The notes beneath the pieces are model-generated. The model had not been told where the DNA came from. It saw only the letters and a program-made list of their open reading frames with translations, and made no database searches. The translations under genes were made by a program, and so were the position numbers. DNA of 64,000 bases from assembly GCA_051954695.1 (NCBI GenBank), contig JBQCHL010000027.1, positions 31,529-95,528 on the forward strand. The letters are read 5' to 3'. The stretch is from Terrimonas_A sp051954695. Its GTDB lineage: Bacteria; Bacteroidota; Bacteroidia; Chitinophagales; Chitinophagaceae. Below, piece by piece: positions 9,150-17,972 of the stretch (its first letter is position 1; the number at the start of each line of letters is the position of its first letter).

Positions 9150-11519
9150 TTAGTTTCCCATCCTGTTCTTTACGTCATCAATGCTTGTTTTCCTGTTTTT
9201 TGCGGCTTTTACATTTTTATTGCCGAATCTGTAAGTAAAAGTCATTTTGACAAACCTTGTCTCCGGCATGTTTTTATTAAATGCTTTCACCCCATAAGAA
9301 GATACTTCATAACGCATTTTACCACTATTAAAAATGTCAGAGATACTTAATCCCAGGGTAGCTTTTTTATTCAGTAAGGTGCGGGAGAAACCTGCAGAAG
9401 CTGAAACCTGCGACCTGATATCATAGGCTCCGAGGCGCATAGGTGAATAATAATAGGCAGACAGTTCCGCCTTCCAGGCAGTACCCAACGAGAGCATATT
9501 ACTGCTGCTCATAAAAGCACTGGTGGCAGCATTGCTCAGTCCTGTGTTCTCAGGAGCATTATATTTCGCATACAAACCGCCCAGTGAATTACTGGTAGTC
9601 AGTTTGCCCTTAAACAAGCGTTTAGTGTAGGTGAGATTGAGCATTACCTGGTCGGCACTGGCAATATTTTCATATGTGCTGATCATCGCTGTTTCATTAC
9701 CATTCTTCTTATACACTTCAGCCAGTGCGTCTGTAAAATGACCATACTCAGCAGATGCCATCCATTCGTTGCCATAGGTCCAGCCCAATTCAAAATTGTG
9801 GGAATAAGAAGGTTTGATATCCGGATTGCCCTGGTAATAAGCGTACTGGTTTTGGTATACAATAAAAGGATTCACGATATCAAATCCAAACCGTTCGATC
9901 CTTCTGCGGTAGGAAAAACTGTATTGCTGTTTTTCTGACAAGTTACAGGAAACCGTAAGACTTGGAAAAAGACTGGCATAATTGTTTTTATTTTCCTGTT
10001 TCAACGTCACAGAATACCCTTTGGCATCAGTGTATTCCATACGGAGACCAGCCTGCAGATCAAATTTGCTAATGCTGCGGGATGCCGACAGGTAAGCGGC
10101 ATAAATATTTTCGTCATATACAAAGCGGTTGCTCTTCAATTCATCATTTGTCCATGAGCCGTCCTCATTCTTTTCCCATACGGAACTATTATCAGTGCGG
10201 GTAAGCACAGCTTTCAAGCCGGTTTCATAGCTGATATTACCAGCAGAAAAAGTGTAATCGGCAGAAAAGGATTTGATGCGGTTGTCGGCAGGTGCATTGG
10301 ACCGGAGAAGATAAGGTGATCCATATTCCCCTCCATTCTTGTCGTAATAATGAGTAGTAAAATAATCGCTATAATCTTTATTGTAAGTGAAATAATCAGC
10401 ATTGAGCGACAGGTCGCCGGTTTTACCCAGCTTGGTGCGATAATACAGGTTAGCGGAAATAGTAGCTAAATTGATGTGGTTATTGTTATTTACGATGGAA
10501 GACGAATCAGTGCTTACTAATGAGTTGTTGTTTATATCCCTGTCTTTATCACTAAACAGGCCTCTGGCCAATCCACCGAAGCTGCTGCGTGAATTTATGG
10601 TATAATCCATGCCCAGTTTAGCAGTATGGCTGCCGCTGGATTCAATAGAACGTTGTTCGTCATGGATAGTGTAAAGGTTATTGAAAGAGCGGTCGGCCCA
10701 TTTTTTATTGTTGATTTTTACCTGCTGGTAATCATAGCTACCATAAACATTCACACCGGCATTACGGTGATTCAGGGAGACACCACCGTTATAGCGTCCA
10801 TATTTACCGGCGCCAGCACCTGCTGTTAAAACGCCATTCGTACCAAGGTCTTTACTTTTAGCCAGGATGATATTGACTACCGGGCCACCGGAAGCTTCAT
10901 ATTTTGCTGAAGGATTGGGAATCACTTCGACCCTTTCAACTGTATTGGCCGGCATGGAAGAGAGATAGGTTTTCAATTCCTCACCACCCAGCCTTGAAGG
11001 CTTATCATTAATATAAACCGTAACGTTTTTACCACGGAACTGCAATCCCTGCATATCCACTACACCCGGTGCTTTTTTGACCGCTTCGTAGACATTTCCG
11101 CCGGCCGCAATAGGGCTTTGAGCCACATTCACTACGATTTTGTCATTTTTCTGCACAATGAAAGGCTTGCTTGCAGTTACGGTTACACCCGTCATTTCTT
11201 TCAGATCAGGCACCAGGTTGATCACTAAGGAAGACTGATCAGCTTTTAAAGAATCCAGTACAAAACTGCGATAGCCGGTATACTGGATATTTAACCTGTA
11301 CACGCTTGCGGTATCAAGCCCGGAAAACTCAAACTCTCCTTTAGTAGCGTTTAAAGAATGCAGGACTGCCCCGTTTTTGCTGAGGCTGACGGAAGCGTTG
11401 GCCAGGGTTTGGCGGCTAAGGCTATCTATTATCATTCCTTTGACAGATTGTGCACCTGATCTTTGGCTAACAAAAGTGATCATTGCAATAAGCAGGGTCA
11501 GTTTGCTGAAATGTTTCAT
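9150..11519 (-). CDS. Outer-membrane beta-barrel protein with carboxypeptidase-regulatory domain (TonB-receptor-like)
   Basis: A 789-residue outer-membrane protein. The ATG at 11519 gives a signal peptide ending at SGAQS. An N-terminal regulatory-like domain (VKGMIIDSLSRQTLANASVSL to YTGYRSF) is followed by a plug-like region with VTVTASKPFIVQKNDKIVV, APGVVDMQGLQFRGKNVTVY and SMPANTVERVEVIPNPSAKY, then a long barrel typical of the OMP_b-brl_3 group. It differs from SusC proteins in length and in lacking the VVGYG signature, and it has no SusD partner. It is divergent from the LytS/LytR pair, and the shared promoter holds repeat sequences, so the pair probably controls it. In this family the cargo is generally unknown; metal chelates or peptides are possible. 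Confidence 0.85.
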   Translation of the reverse strand: MKHFSKLTLLIAMITFVSQRSGAQSVKGMIIDSLSRQTLANASVSLSKNGAVLHSLNATKGEFEFSGLDTASVYRLNIQYTGYRSFVLDSLKADQSSLVINLVPDLKEMTGVTVTASKPFIVQKNDKIVVNVAQSPIAAGGNVYEAVKKAPGVVDMQGLQFRGKNVTVYINDKPSRLGGEELKTYLSSMPANTVERVEVIPNPSAKYEASGGPVVNIILAKSKDLGTNGVLTAGAGAGKYGRYNGGVSLNHRNAGVNVYGSYDYQQVKINNKKWADRSFNNLYTIHDEQRSIESSGSHTAKLGMDYTINSRSSFGGLARGLFSDKDRDINNNSLVSTDSSSIVNNNNHINLATISANLYYRTKLGKTGDLSLNADYFTYNKDYSDYFTTHYYDKNGGEYGSPYLLRSNAPADNRIKSFSADYTFSAGNISYETGLKAVLTRTDNSSVWEKNEDGSWTNDELKSNRFVYDENIYAAYLSASRSISKFDLQAGLRMEYTDAKGYSVTLKQENKNNYASLFPSLTVSCNLSEKQQYSFSYRRRIERFGFDIVNPFIVYQNQYAYYQGNPDIKPSYSHNFELGWTYGNEWMASAEYGHFTDALAEVYKKNGNETAMISTYENIASADQVMLNLTYTKRLFKGKLTTSNSLGGLYAKYNAPENTGLSNAATSAFMSSSNMLSLGTAWKAELSAYYYSPMRLGAYDIRSQVSASAGFSRTLLNKKATLGLSISDIFNSGKMRYEVSSYGVKAFNKNMPETRFVKMTFTYRFGNKNVKAAKNRKTSIDDVKNRMGN

Positions 11520-11627
11520 CTTTTTATTTTTTGTGGTTGATGAAACAAAGCAACAACCGGAACGATGGATAAAAAAGGCTGCTTCGTCCAAAGCCAACAG
11601 TCTTTCTGCATAATGAAAGGGCTTTTA

Positions 11628-11674
11628 TTTTGTCGAAGGAAAACCTGATTTTGTCGAAAGCCATTTCGACAAAA
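11628..11674. promoter_or_regulatory. Three-copy TTTTGTCGAA repeat, candidate LytTR operator
   Basis: TTTTGTCGAA occurs at 11628-11637 and again at 11649-11658, a direct repeat at 21-bp pitch. The second copy is also the left arm of a perfect inverted repeat: TTTTGTCGAAA at 11649-11659 and TTTCGACAAAA at 11664-11674 with a 4-base loop. LytTR regulators are known to bind short direct repeats about two helical turns apart, and the next gene pair encodes such a regulator. A TAGTTTTG box at 11689-11696 is too close to the ATG at 11700 for a normal leader. Confidence 0.6.
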
Positions 11675-11699
11675 CGGCTTGAAAGAGATAGTTTTGGGC

Positions 11700-12794
11700 A
11701 TGAACCTGTTTAAAAGAAAGATCCCGATCAAGCGCTATATTTCCGTGTATGAGATACTGGTTTGGTTTGTTTATGTATGCATTTATAAATATGCGCTTTA
11801 TGTAAACAATCCCTATATCCCCCGCTTAAGGATGAATTTTCCTTTTCCGGAACTGATATTGTATTCGATTGCCATTACCTTATATGTGGTGCCCTTCTAT
11901 CGCTTCATCGGCCCATATTTTCTTAAAAAGAAATGGCATGTATGGTTGTTCTTTGTGACCCTTGCATATTTCATTTTTGTTTCTCAATGGTTCAATTATG
12001 CGGTGAGTTATATTTTCCTGGAAACCAACCATAACACCTCCCTGAATTTGTTTTATCAAATGGAGCATTCCTGGTATCAGCATACCCAGGGGGGAAAGGG
12101 TGTTAAAATAAATGAATTACTGACAGACCTGCTGGCCTTTTTCTCTGTCTTATTCATGCGTTATGCATTTGAAACGGAAGAGAAAAAACACGCCCTGGAA
12201 AAAGACAACCTCGTATTACAACTGGAAACGCTGAAAGCGCAGCTTCACCCGCATTTTCTTTTTAATACGCTTAACAGCCTTTATGGCATGAGCCTTACAG
12301 GGGAGCCTGATACGCCTGCCTATATTCTTCGCCTCTCCAATATGATGCGGTATATCCTGTACGATTGCCAGCAAAACCAGGTAGCACTGGAAAAGGACCT
12401 TGAGTTCCTGGACAACTACCTCGAGATGGAAAAGAAGCGGTACCCACAGGCCAATATATCTTTTATAGTGGAACGCTCAGACAACGATAACCAGACGATC
12501 GCTCCCCTCCTGCTGATCCCTTTCCTGGAAAACAGTTTTAAGCACGGCTCGCACCGGATAATGGACAGCGGATTTATTGAAGGCAAACTAAGTATTACCG
12601 GGTCTCAATTGCATTTTCATTTATCCAATAGCGTAATTTTAACCACGTCACAACAAAAAACAAAGTATGGAGGTGTGGGAATAGAAAATGTACAAAAGCG
12701 GCTGGCATTATATTATCCGGGCCGTCATGAGCTACAGATATCCTATGATGACGCCCACTATACCATTAACCTGAAAATCGCATTGACGAAATGA
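11700..12794 (+). CDS. LytS/YehU-type sensor histidine kinase
   Basis: A 364-residue membrane histidine kinase. The ATG at 11700 is preferred over an upstream TTG. Four hydrophobic segments fill roughly the first 160 residues (for example ILVWFVYVCIYKYALYV and LFFVTLAYFIFVSQWF), with no large sensor domain. The kinase core begins with the His_kinase motif LKAQLHPHFLFNTLNSLYG, where the phospho-acceptor is probably H185, and ends in an ATPase region with LLIPFLENSFKHG and GVGIENVQKRL. The stop overlaps the ATG of the response regulator by one base pair group (ATGA), so the two are translationally coupled. The signal is unknown; the divergent outer-membrane protein is the likely target of the pair. 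Confidence 0.92.
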   Translation: MNLFKRKIPIKRYISVYEILVWFVYVCIYKYALYVNNPYIPRLRMNFPFPELILYSIAITLYVVPFYRFIGPYFLKKKWHVWLFFVTLAYFIFVSQWFNYAVSYIFLETNHNTSLNLFYQMEHSWYQHTQGGKGVKINELLTDLLAFFSVLFMRYAFETEEKKHALEKDNLVLQLETLKAQLHPHFLFNTLNSLYGMSLTGEPDTPAYILRLSNMMRYILYDCQQNQVALEKDLEFLDNYLEMEKKRYPQANISFIVERSDNDNQTIAPLLLIPFLENSFKHGSHRIMDSGFIEGKLSITGSQLHFHLSNSVILTTSQQKTKYGGVGIENVQKRLALYYPGRHELQISYDDAHYTINLKIALTK

Positions 12795-13489
12795 TCAGAT
12801 GCCTGATAACAGACGATGAAGTGATAGCACAGCAGATACTGGAGAAATATATCCTGCAAACAGAAGGCCTGACCCTGGTAGCTAAATGCCGCAATGCGAT
12901 GGAAGCTTTTGCCAAACTGGAACAGCACCCGATTGACCTGGTATTTCTCGATATTGAAATGCCATTAGTGAATGGTATAGCATTCTTAAAAACACTGACC
13001 AATCCTCCCAAAGTGATCTTTACTACTGCTTACGCAGAATATGCTTTACAGGGGTATGAACTGAATGTGGTGGACTATCTCTTAAAACCATTTTCCTATG
13101 AGCGGTTTTTACAGGCAGTAAATAAGGTGAAGCAGGCAAAGGTTGCCGTTCCAAAAGAAGAGTCAACAGAAAAAGGGAATGAATATCTTGTAGTCAAAGA
13201 AAAGGAAGGCCTGCTTAAAATCGCATTTTCAGACATTCTTTATATCGAAGGATCCAGGGATTATATGAAAATATTTACTCCCCAACGGCAATACCTGGTT
13301 CATTTAACCATGAAAAAGCTGGAAGAAATGCTACCAGCTTCCCAATTCATTCGCACACACAAGTCATATATCGTTTCTGTCAGCAAAATCAGGGTAGTGA
13401 GAACAGGAGAACTGGTGCTTGCGGATCAGAAAACCATTCCTGTGAGTGTTAACTATAAAGACCAGGTGATGAAAAGCTTTTCAGGTTAA
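12791..13489 (+). CDS. LytTR family response regulator
   Basis: A 232-residue response regulator. The receiver domain (residues 1-120) has the acidic pair in LITDDEV, the phospho-acceptor D54 in VFLDIEMPLVNG, and the conserved lysine in YLLKPFSYERF. A LytTR DNA-binding domain follows (about 125-232), with YLVVKEKEGLLKIAF, YIEGSRDYMKIF and the FIRTHKSYIV segment. It shares an ATGA overlap with the kinase gene upstream. LytTR domains bind direct repeats at about 21-22 bp pitch, and just such a repeat lies upstream of the operon at 11628-11658. A strong hairpin follows the stop. Confidence 0.95.
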   Translation: MIRCLITDDEVIAQQILEKYILQTEGLTLVAKCRNAMEAFAKLEQHPIDLVFLDIEMPLVNGIAFLKTLTNPPKVIFTTAYAEYALQGYELNVVDYLLKPFSYERFLQAVNKVKQAKVAVPKEESTEKGNEYLVVKEKEGLLKIAFSDILYIEGSRDYMKIFTPQRQYLVHLTMKKLEEMLPASQFIRTHKSYIVSVSKIRVVRTGELVLADQKTIPVSVNYKDQVMKSFSG

Positions 13490-13492
13490 AAA

Positions 13493-13524
13493 TTGTGCCG
13501 GGAGTCTTCCAACTCCCGGCACAA
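13493..13524. terminator. Bidirectional terminator hairpin
   Basis: A perfect 13-bp inverted repeat, TTGTGCCGGGAGT at 13493-13505 and ACTCCCGGCACAA at 13512-13524, with a 6-base loop lies between the convergent LytTR regulator and VOC genes. Read leftward it is followed at once by a run of T residues, so it is a good terminator for the VOC gene and probably also stops the regulator transcript. Confidence 0.85.
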
Positions 13525-13529
13525 TCAGC

Positions 13530-13955
13530 TTATTTCCTGATCTCATGATTGATCATCCAATAAACTCCATACTTATCCCTGAAGCTTCCAAAATAAGAAC
13601 CCCAGAAAACATCAGCCATAGGCATTTCAACTTTTCCGCCAGCAGAGAGACCATTGAAAAGACGGTCAGCTTCTTCGCGGCTATCAGGATGAAGGGATAT
13701 CTGCACATTGTTTCCTTCTGTTAATTTATGGCCGAAAGAAGGAAAGATATCTGAAGCCATCAGTCTTGTGCCACCACCGATCGGCAGGCAAATATGCATA
13801 ATGCGGTTCTTTTCATTTTCCGGGATCGGGCCGGCTTCCTGCATATCACCTGCTTTGAACTTGCCTTCAAATTCACCGCCAAAAACGGATTTATAAAAAT
13901 CAAAAGCTTCTTCTGCTTTACCGTCGAAGTTCAGATAAGGATTCATCGTTGTCAT
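13530..13955 (-). CDS. VOC family protein (PhnB/3-demethylubiquinone-methyltransferase-like)
   Basis: A 141-residue protein of the vicinal-oxygen-chelate fold. It begins TTMNPYLNFDGKAEEAFDFY followed by KSVFGGEF, the pattern of the PhnB-like group, then carries a central LPIGGGTRLMASD strand, a HPDSREEADRLFNGL helix, and ends WGSYFGSFRDKYGVYWMIN, which is highly typical of this family. Members of this group are often annotated as glyoxalase or bleomycin-resistance proteins, but most have no proven substrate. It is monocistronic, convergent with the LytTR regulator and separated from it by a terminator. The function cannot be taken further from the sequence. Confidence 0.88.
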   Translation of the reverse strand: MTTMNPYLNFDGKAEEAFDFYKSVFGGEFEGKFKAGDMQEAGPIPENEKNRIMHICLPIGGGTRLMASDIFPSFGHKLTEGNNVQISLHPDSREEADRLFNGLSAGGKVEMPMADVFWGSYFGSFRDKYGVYWMINHEIRK

Positions 13956-14124
13956 GGTAAAAAGTTTTAGTAGTATAAATTTAAGAGATACCGGGGCTCA
14001 CCGGTTGATCCCGAAGTAAAATTAAAGTCAACAATTGGAAGACAGGTTGTGCTATTCTGACAAAAACAGGGGGAATTGCGACATCAGTTCCAGTTCGCCT
14101 TCTTTATCAGAAACAAAGGGGATC

Positions 14125-15669
14125 CTATTTTAACTCAAGCATCACAACTGATTGAGCCGGTATTTCCACCACCAATTGATCTCCCTGTTTTTTAGCCCCG
14201 GAAAAACTGTTGTTCTTTACTTTCGGCAGTCCATCGAATGTGTTAACATCAGTCAGTTTCTGGGAAGTAAGTATTTGGCCAGATACCGTACTGAACTTCA
14301 CTCCCATCAATGAAGTGCTGATCTTCCATTTATTTTTTGGATCAATATTCACCAGGGTGATGTGCACTTTGCCGGTAGAATCTTTCGAAGCAGACATATT
14401 CAGGGCGGGTATTTTTTTATCGCCGGAAACATAAGCAGGGCTACTGAAAGAAACAGGCAGGAGTTGGGCATCCTGGTGCACCTTAAACAGATCGAACACA
14501 TAGTAAGTCGGTGTCAGCAACATCTTTTCTTTTTGTGTAAGGATCAGTGCCTGCAACACGTTTATTGTTTGTGCCAGGTTGGCCATCTTTACCCTGTCTG
14601 CATGGTTGTTGAAGATATTTAAAGTAGTACCGGCGATCAATGCATCCCTTAAACTGTTTTGCTGGTAGAGGAATCCCGGGTTGGTGCCAGGTTCCACATC
14701 TGTCCAGATCCCCCACTCATCCACCACCAATGCCACATTCTTGTTGATATCGTAGCGGTCCATGATGGCAGAGTGCCGGGAAACAAATTCCTCCATCTGC
14801 AGGCAATTCTTCATAGTGTTGAAATACTCCTGCTCATCAAAAGCAGTGGCAGAGCCTTTCTTGCCCCAGTTCCCGGTTGGTATAGTGTAGTAATGAAGCG
14901 ATAATCCCCACATTTGCCTGCCTACATTTTTCATCATCACTTCTGTCCAGTTATAATTACCATCACTGGGTCCGCAGGCGATCTTTTTCAAACGGGTGCC
15001 TTCATAATCGCGTGCATAAGTAGCATATCGCTTATATTCGTCTGCATAACGCTCTGCTGTCATATTACCACCGCAACCCCAGCTTTCATTACCCACACCC
15101 CAAAAGCTCACTTTCCAGGGTTCTGCGCGGCCATTTTGTTTGCGGAGGTTGGTCATAGGACTGATGCCGCCAAAATTGAGATACTCTACCCACTTGGCCA
15201 TTTCTTCCACTGTGCCACTGCCAACATTGGCTGAGATATAAGGTTCACATTTCAGCAGGTCACATAATTCAAGGAATTCATGCGTACCAAAACTATTGTC
15301 TTCTGTTACACCACCCCAGTTGGTGTTCACCATCGTAGGGCGTTGAGTTCTCGGACCAATCCCATCTCTCCAATGATACTCATCTGCAAAGCAACCACCC
15401 GGCCAGCGGAGATTCGGGATCTGTATCTTTTTCAGGGCATCCACAATATCCATACGGATCCTGCCTTGCTTAGGAACATTCAATGAATCGCCCACCCAAA
15501 AGCCATCATAGATGCAGCGGCCGAGGTGTTCTGAAAAATGACCGTAGATATGACGGCTGATGGTATACTTTGGATCAACGCCATTAATGGATACAGCCAC
15601 TTCCGGTTGAGCAAAAGCCTGCAAGCCCGTTGCAGCCGAAAGCAGTGATGCGACAAGCAATTTTTTCAT
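14125..15669 (-). CDS. abfA: GH51 alpha-L-arabinofuranosidase
   Basis: A 514-residue secreted glycosidase that releases arabinofuranose from arabinan or arabinoxylan side chains. A signal peptide ends near residue 21 (GLQAFAQ), which points to the periplasm or outside. GH51 landmarks are present: ISRHIYGHFSEHLGRCIYDG, LRWPGGCFADEYHW at about 88-100, the acid/base E195 in WGVGNESWG and the nucleophile E318 in LVVDEWGIW. The C-terminal part (about 400-514) is the family's beta-sandwich. It is the last gene of araB-araD-araA-abf, 34 bases after araA, so sugar release and sugar catabolism are co-transcribed. This placement supports arabinan as the substrate of the upstream susCDE locus. Confidence 0.95.
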   Translation of the reverse strand: MKKLLVASLLSAATGLQAFAQPEVAVSINGVDPKYTISRHIYGHFSEHLGRCIYDGFWVGDSLNVPKQGRIRMDIVDALKKIQIPNLRWPGGCFADEYHWRDGIGPRTQRPTMVNTNWGGVTEDNSFGTHEFLELCDLLKCEPYISANVGSGTVEEMAKWVEYLNFGGISPMTNLRKQNGRAEPWKVSFWGVGNESWGCGGNMTAERYADEYKRYATYARDYEGTRLKKIACGPSDGNYNWTEVMMKNVGRQMWGLSLHYYTIPTGNWGKKGSATAFDEQEYFNTMKNCLQMEEFVSRHSAIMDRYDINKNVALVVDEWGIWTDVEPGTNPGFLYQQNSLRDALIAGTTLNIFNNHADRVKMANLAQTINVLQALILTQKEKMLLTPTYYVFDLFKVHQDAQLLPVSFSSPAYVSGDKKIPALNMSASKDSTGKVHITLVNIDPKNKWKISTSLMGVKFSTVSGQILTSQKLTDVNTFDGLPKVKNNSFSGAKKQGDQLVVEIPAQSVVMLELK

Positions 15670-15703
15670 TGTTTCTTATTTAGTAGGTAGCCAGTTAACT
15701 ATT

Positions 15704-17200
15704 CTATTTATGCAATTGATAATATACTTCACTCCATCTCAACTCATTCTTGAATTGAGACAGTTTTGTATCTTTTCCAATCAATGCAAATTCGACATCT
15801 GCCATGTCCGCAAAATCTTCCAGGTGCTCTGCTGTCAGATTTTGACTATAGCAGGTATGATGTGCACCTCCTGCCAGTATCCAGGCAGCGCAACCGGTTT
15901 TCATATCAGGGTAAGGTTTCCACAGCACTCTTGCCACCGGCAGATGAGGCAAGGCTTCTGTTGCTTTCACAGCTTCCACTTCGTTGACCAGTAAACGGAA
16001 GCGGTTGCCCATATCAATGATGGATACATTAAGGCCAGGACCCGCGGCAGAATTGAAAACAAGCCGTACAGGATCTGCTTTGCCACCAATGCCCAGCGGA
16101 TGAACTTCACAGGAGGGCTTACCCTCCGCAATGCTTTCACATATCTCCAGCATGTGGGAGCCCAACACTAATTGATTGGATGGATCAAAATGATAGGTAT
16201 AATCTTCCATAAAGGAGTTACCACCAGGCAATCCACTGCCCATTACTTTCATGGCTCTTACCAATGCTGCTGTTTTCCAATCGCCTTCTCCAGCAAATCC
16301 ATAACCCGCCTTCATCAGGCGCTGAGCAGCGATGCCCGGCAACTGCACCATTCCATGCAGGTCTTCAAACGTATCTGAAAAGCCTTTGAAATTACCGGCT
16401 TCGAGGAAATGTTTCAATCCCAGTTCGATCTTTGCAGCATCGAATAATGATTGACGCTGATCGCCGCCTTTACGAAGCGGTGCTGCCAGCGAATAGCTGT
16501 CCTCATATTCCTTTATCAGGGTATTTACAGATGCATCATCCACTTCATTGATCAGTTTTACGAGATCACCGATACCGTGTGTATTAACAGCGTAGCCGAA
16601 TTTATATTCAGCTTCTACTTTATCGCCATCGGTAACAGCAACATAGCGCATGTTGTCTCCAAAGCGTACAAACCTTGCGCCCTGCCAGTCGTGCCAACCA
16701 GCCGCAGCACGTGTCCATGCATCAATACTTTGAAGGGTTGCTTCATCCTGCCAGTGTCCTACCACCACTTTGCGGTTGCGGCGAAGACGGCTTACGATAA
16801 AACCGAATTCTCTGTCGCCATGTGCACTCTGGTTAAGGTTCATGAAGTCCATATCGATCTTATCCCAGGGTATATCGCGGTTGAACTGTGTATGCAGATG
16901 CAACAATGGCTTTTGTAATATCTTCAGTCCATTGATCCACATTTTGGCAGGTGAAAAAGTATGCATCCAGGCAATAATACCGATCACATTCTTTTCAGCA
17001 TTAGCTGCCATCATCACGTTATAAATCTCTTCAGGTGTTGTAACTGTTGGCTTGTACACTATTTCCACGGGTATCTGTGAGGAAGCATTCAATGCTTTTA
17101 CGATCACTTGTGAATGTTCTGCCACCTGTTTCAGTGTCTCCTCTCCATATAAATGCTGGCTTCCTGTGATGAACCATACAGCCAATTTTTTCAATTCCAT
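15704..17200 (-). CDS. araA: L-arabinose isomerase
   Basis: A 498-residue cytoplasmic enzyme that converts L-arabinose to L-ribulose, of usual family length. Typical blocks are VWFITGSQHLYGEETL at the N-terminus, IIAWMHTFSPAKMWI near 80-95, LHTQFNRDIPWDKIDMDFMN, NQSAHGDREFGFI near 125, GYGFAGEGDWKTAALVRAMK near 310, and SFMEDYTYHF, which supplies metal and substrate ligands. It sits between araD (50 bases upstream) and the GH51 gene in the leftward ara operon. It has no signal peptide. The call is firm from family motifs and context. Confidence 0.97.
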   Translation of the reverse strand: MELKKLAVWFITGSQHLYGEETLKQVAEHSQVIVKALNASSQIPVEIVYKPTVTTPEEIYNVMMAANAEKNVIGIIAWMHTFSPAKMWINGLKILQKPLLHLHTQFNRDIPWDKIDMDFMNLNQSAHGDREFGFIVSRLRRNRKVVVGHWQDEATLQSIDAWTRAAAGWHDWQGARFVRFGDNMRYVAVTDGDKVEAEYKFGYAVNTHGIGDLVKLINEVDDASVNTLIKEYEDSYSLAAPLRKGGDQRQSLFDAAKIELGLKHFLEAGNFKGFSDTFEDLHGMVQLPGIAAQRLMKAGYGFAGEGDWKTAALVRAMKVMGSGLPGGNSFMEDYTYHFDPSNQLVLGSHMLEICESIAEGKPSCEVHPLGIGGKADPVRLVFNSAAGPGLNVSIIDMGNRFRLLVNEVEAVKATEALPHLPVARVLWKPYPDMKTGCAAWILAGGAHHTCYSQNLTAEHLEDFADMADVEFALIGKDTKLSQFKNELRWSEVYYQLHK

Positions 17201-17250
17201 TATTTCTCGTTTAGTTTTGATGTGATTGTTAGCGAATGTGCATTGTTATT

Positions 17251-17949
17251 TTACTGACCATAATAACTGTTGGGTCCATGCTTACGCTCAAAATGTTTTT
17301 TGATCAATGAATCCTTTAACCGGAGTGCATCGGCTTTAATGGATTCCGTGATATAAGCCATCTTGGCGATGGATTCAAGCACAGCACTGTTGTAGACAGC
17401 TTTTTGAGGCGTCGTGCCCCAGGTAAACGGGGCATGATTACCTACCAGTACCATTTCTATTTCTTCATAGCTGAGTTTTCTTTGCTCCAGGGCTTGTATG
17501 ATCTGGAAGCCTGTCTGGTATTCATAGTCTCCCTGGATCATTTCATCATCCATTGGCGGAGCACAGGGAATATCGCAGGTAGTATGATCAGCATGTGTGG
17601 TACCATAGATAGGTATGTCACGAAGACTTTGTGCCCAGGCAGTAGCGTAGGTAGAATGTGTGTGCACAATGCCGCCGATCTTTTCCCAGTGTTTATACAA
17701 AACGGCGTGTGTAAGCGTGTCGGAGGAAGGGCGGAGTTTTCCTTCCACCACTTTGCCGTCAAAATCCACGATCACCATTTTGGAAGGTGATAGTTCATTG
17801 TAAGGAACACCGCTGGGCTTGATGGCAAATACTCTTTTGCTGCGATCTGCTGCGCTTACATTGCCGAAAGTAAACAGCACCAATCCCAGTTGCGGCAACT
17901 GCATATTGGCTTCATAGGCCTGCAACTGAATATGCTCGTAAGGGTTCAT
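17251..17949 (-). CDS. araD: L-ribulose-5-phosphate 4-epimerase
   Basis: A 232-residue class-II aldolase-fold enzyme that turns L-ribulose 5-phosphate into D-xylulose 5-phosphate, the last step of arabinose catabolism. Visible blocks are LVLFTFGNVSAADRSKRVFA (phosphate site), IKPSGVPYNELSPSKMVIVD, the zinc-binding GGIVHTHSTYATAWAQ, and THADHTTCDIPCAPP. The C-terminal HGPNSYYGQ is characteristic of bacterial AraD. It lies 23 bases after araB and 50 before araA, within the same operon. Epimerases of the fuculose or erythrulose type share the fold, but the end motif and neighbours fix AraD. Confidence 0.96.
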   Translation of the reverse strand: MNPYEHIQLQAYEANMQLPQLGLVLFTFGNVSAADRSKRVFAIKPSGVPYNELSPSKMVIVDFDGKVVEGKLRPSSDTLTHAVLYKHWEKIGGIVHTHSTYATAWAQSLRDIPIYGTTHADHTTCDIPCAPPMDDEMIQGDYEYQTGFQIIQALEQRKLSYEEIEMVLVGNHAPFTWGTTPQKAVYNSAVLESIAKMAYITESIKADALRLKDSLIKKHFERKHGPNSYYGQ

Positions 17950-17972
17950 GGTAGTTCTGTTATGATGTGTAC

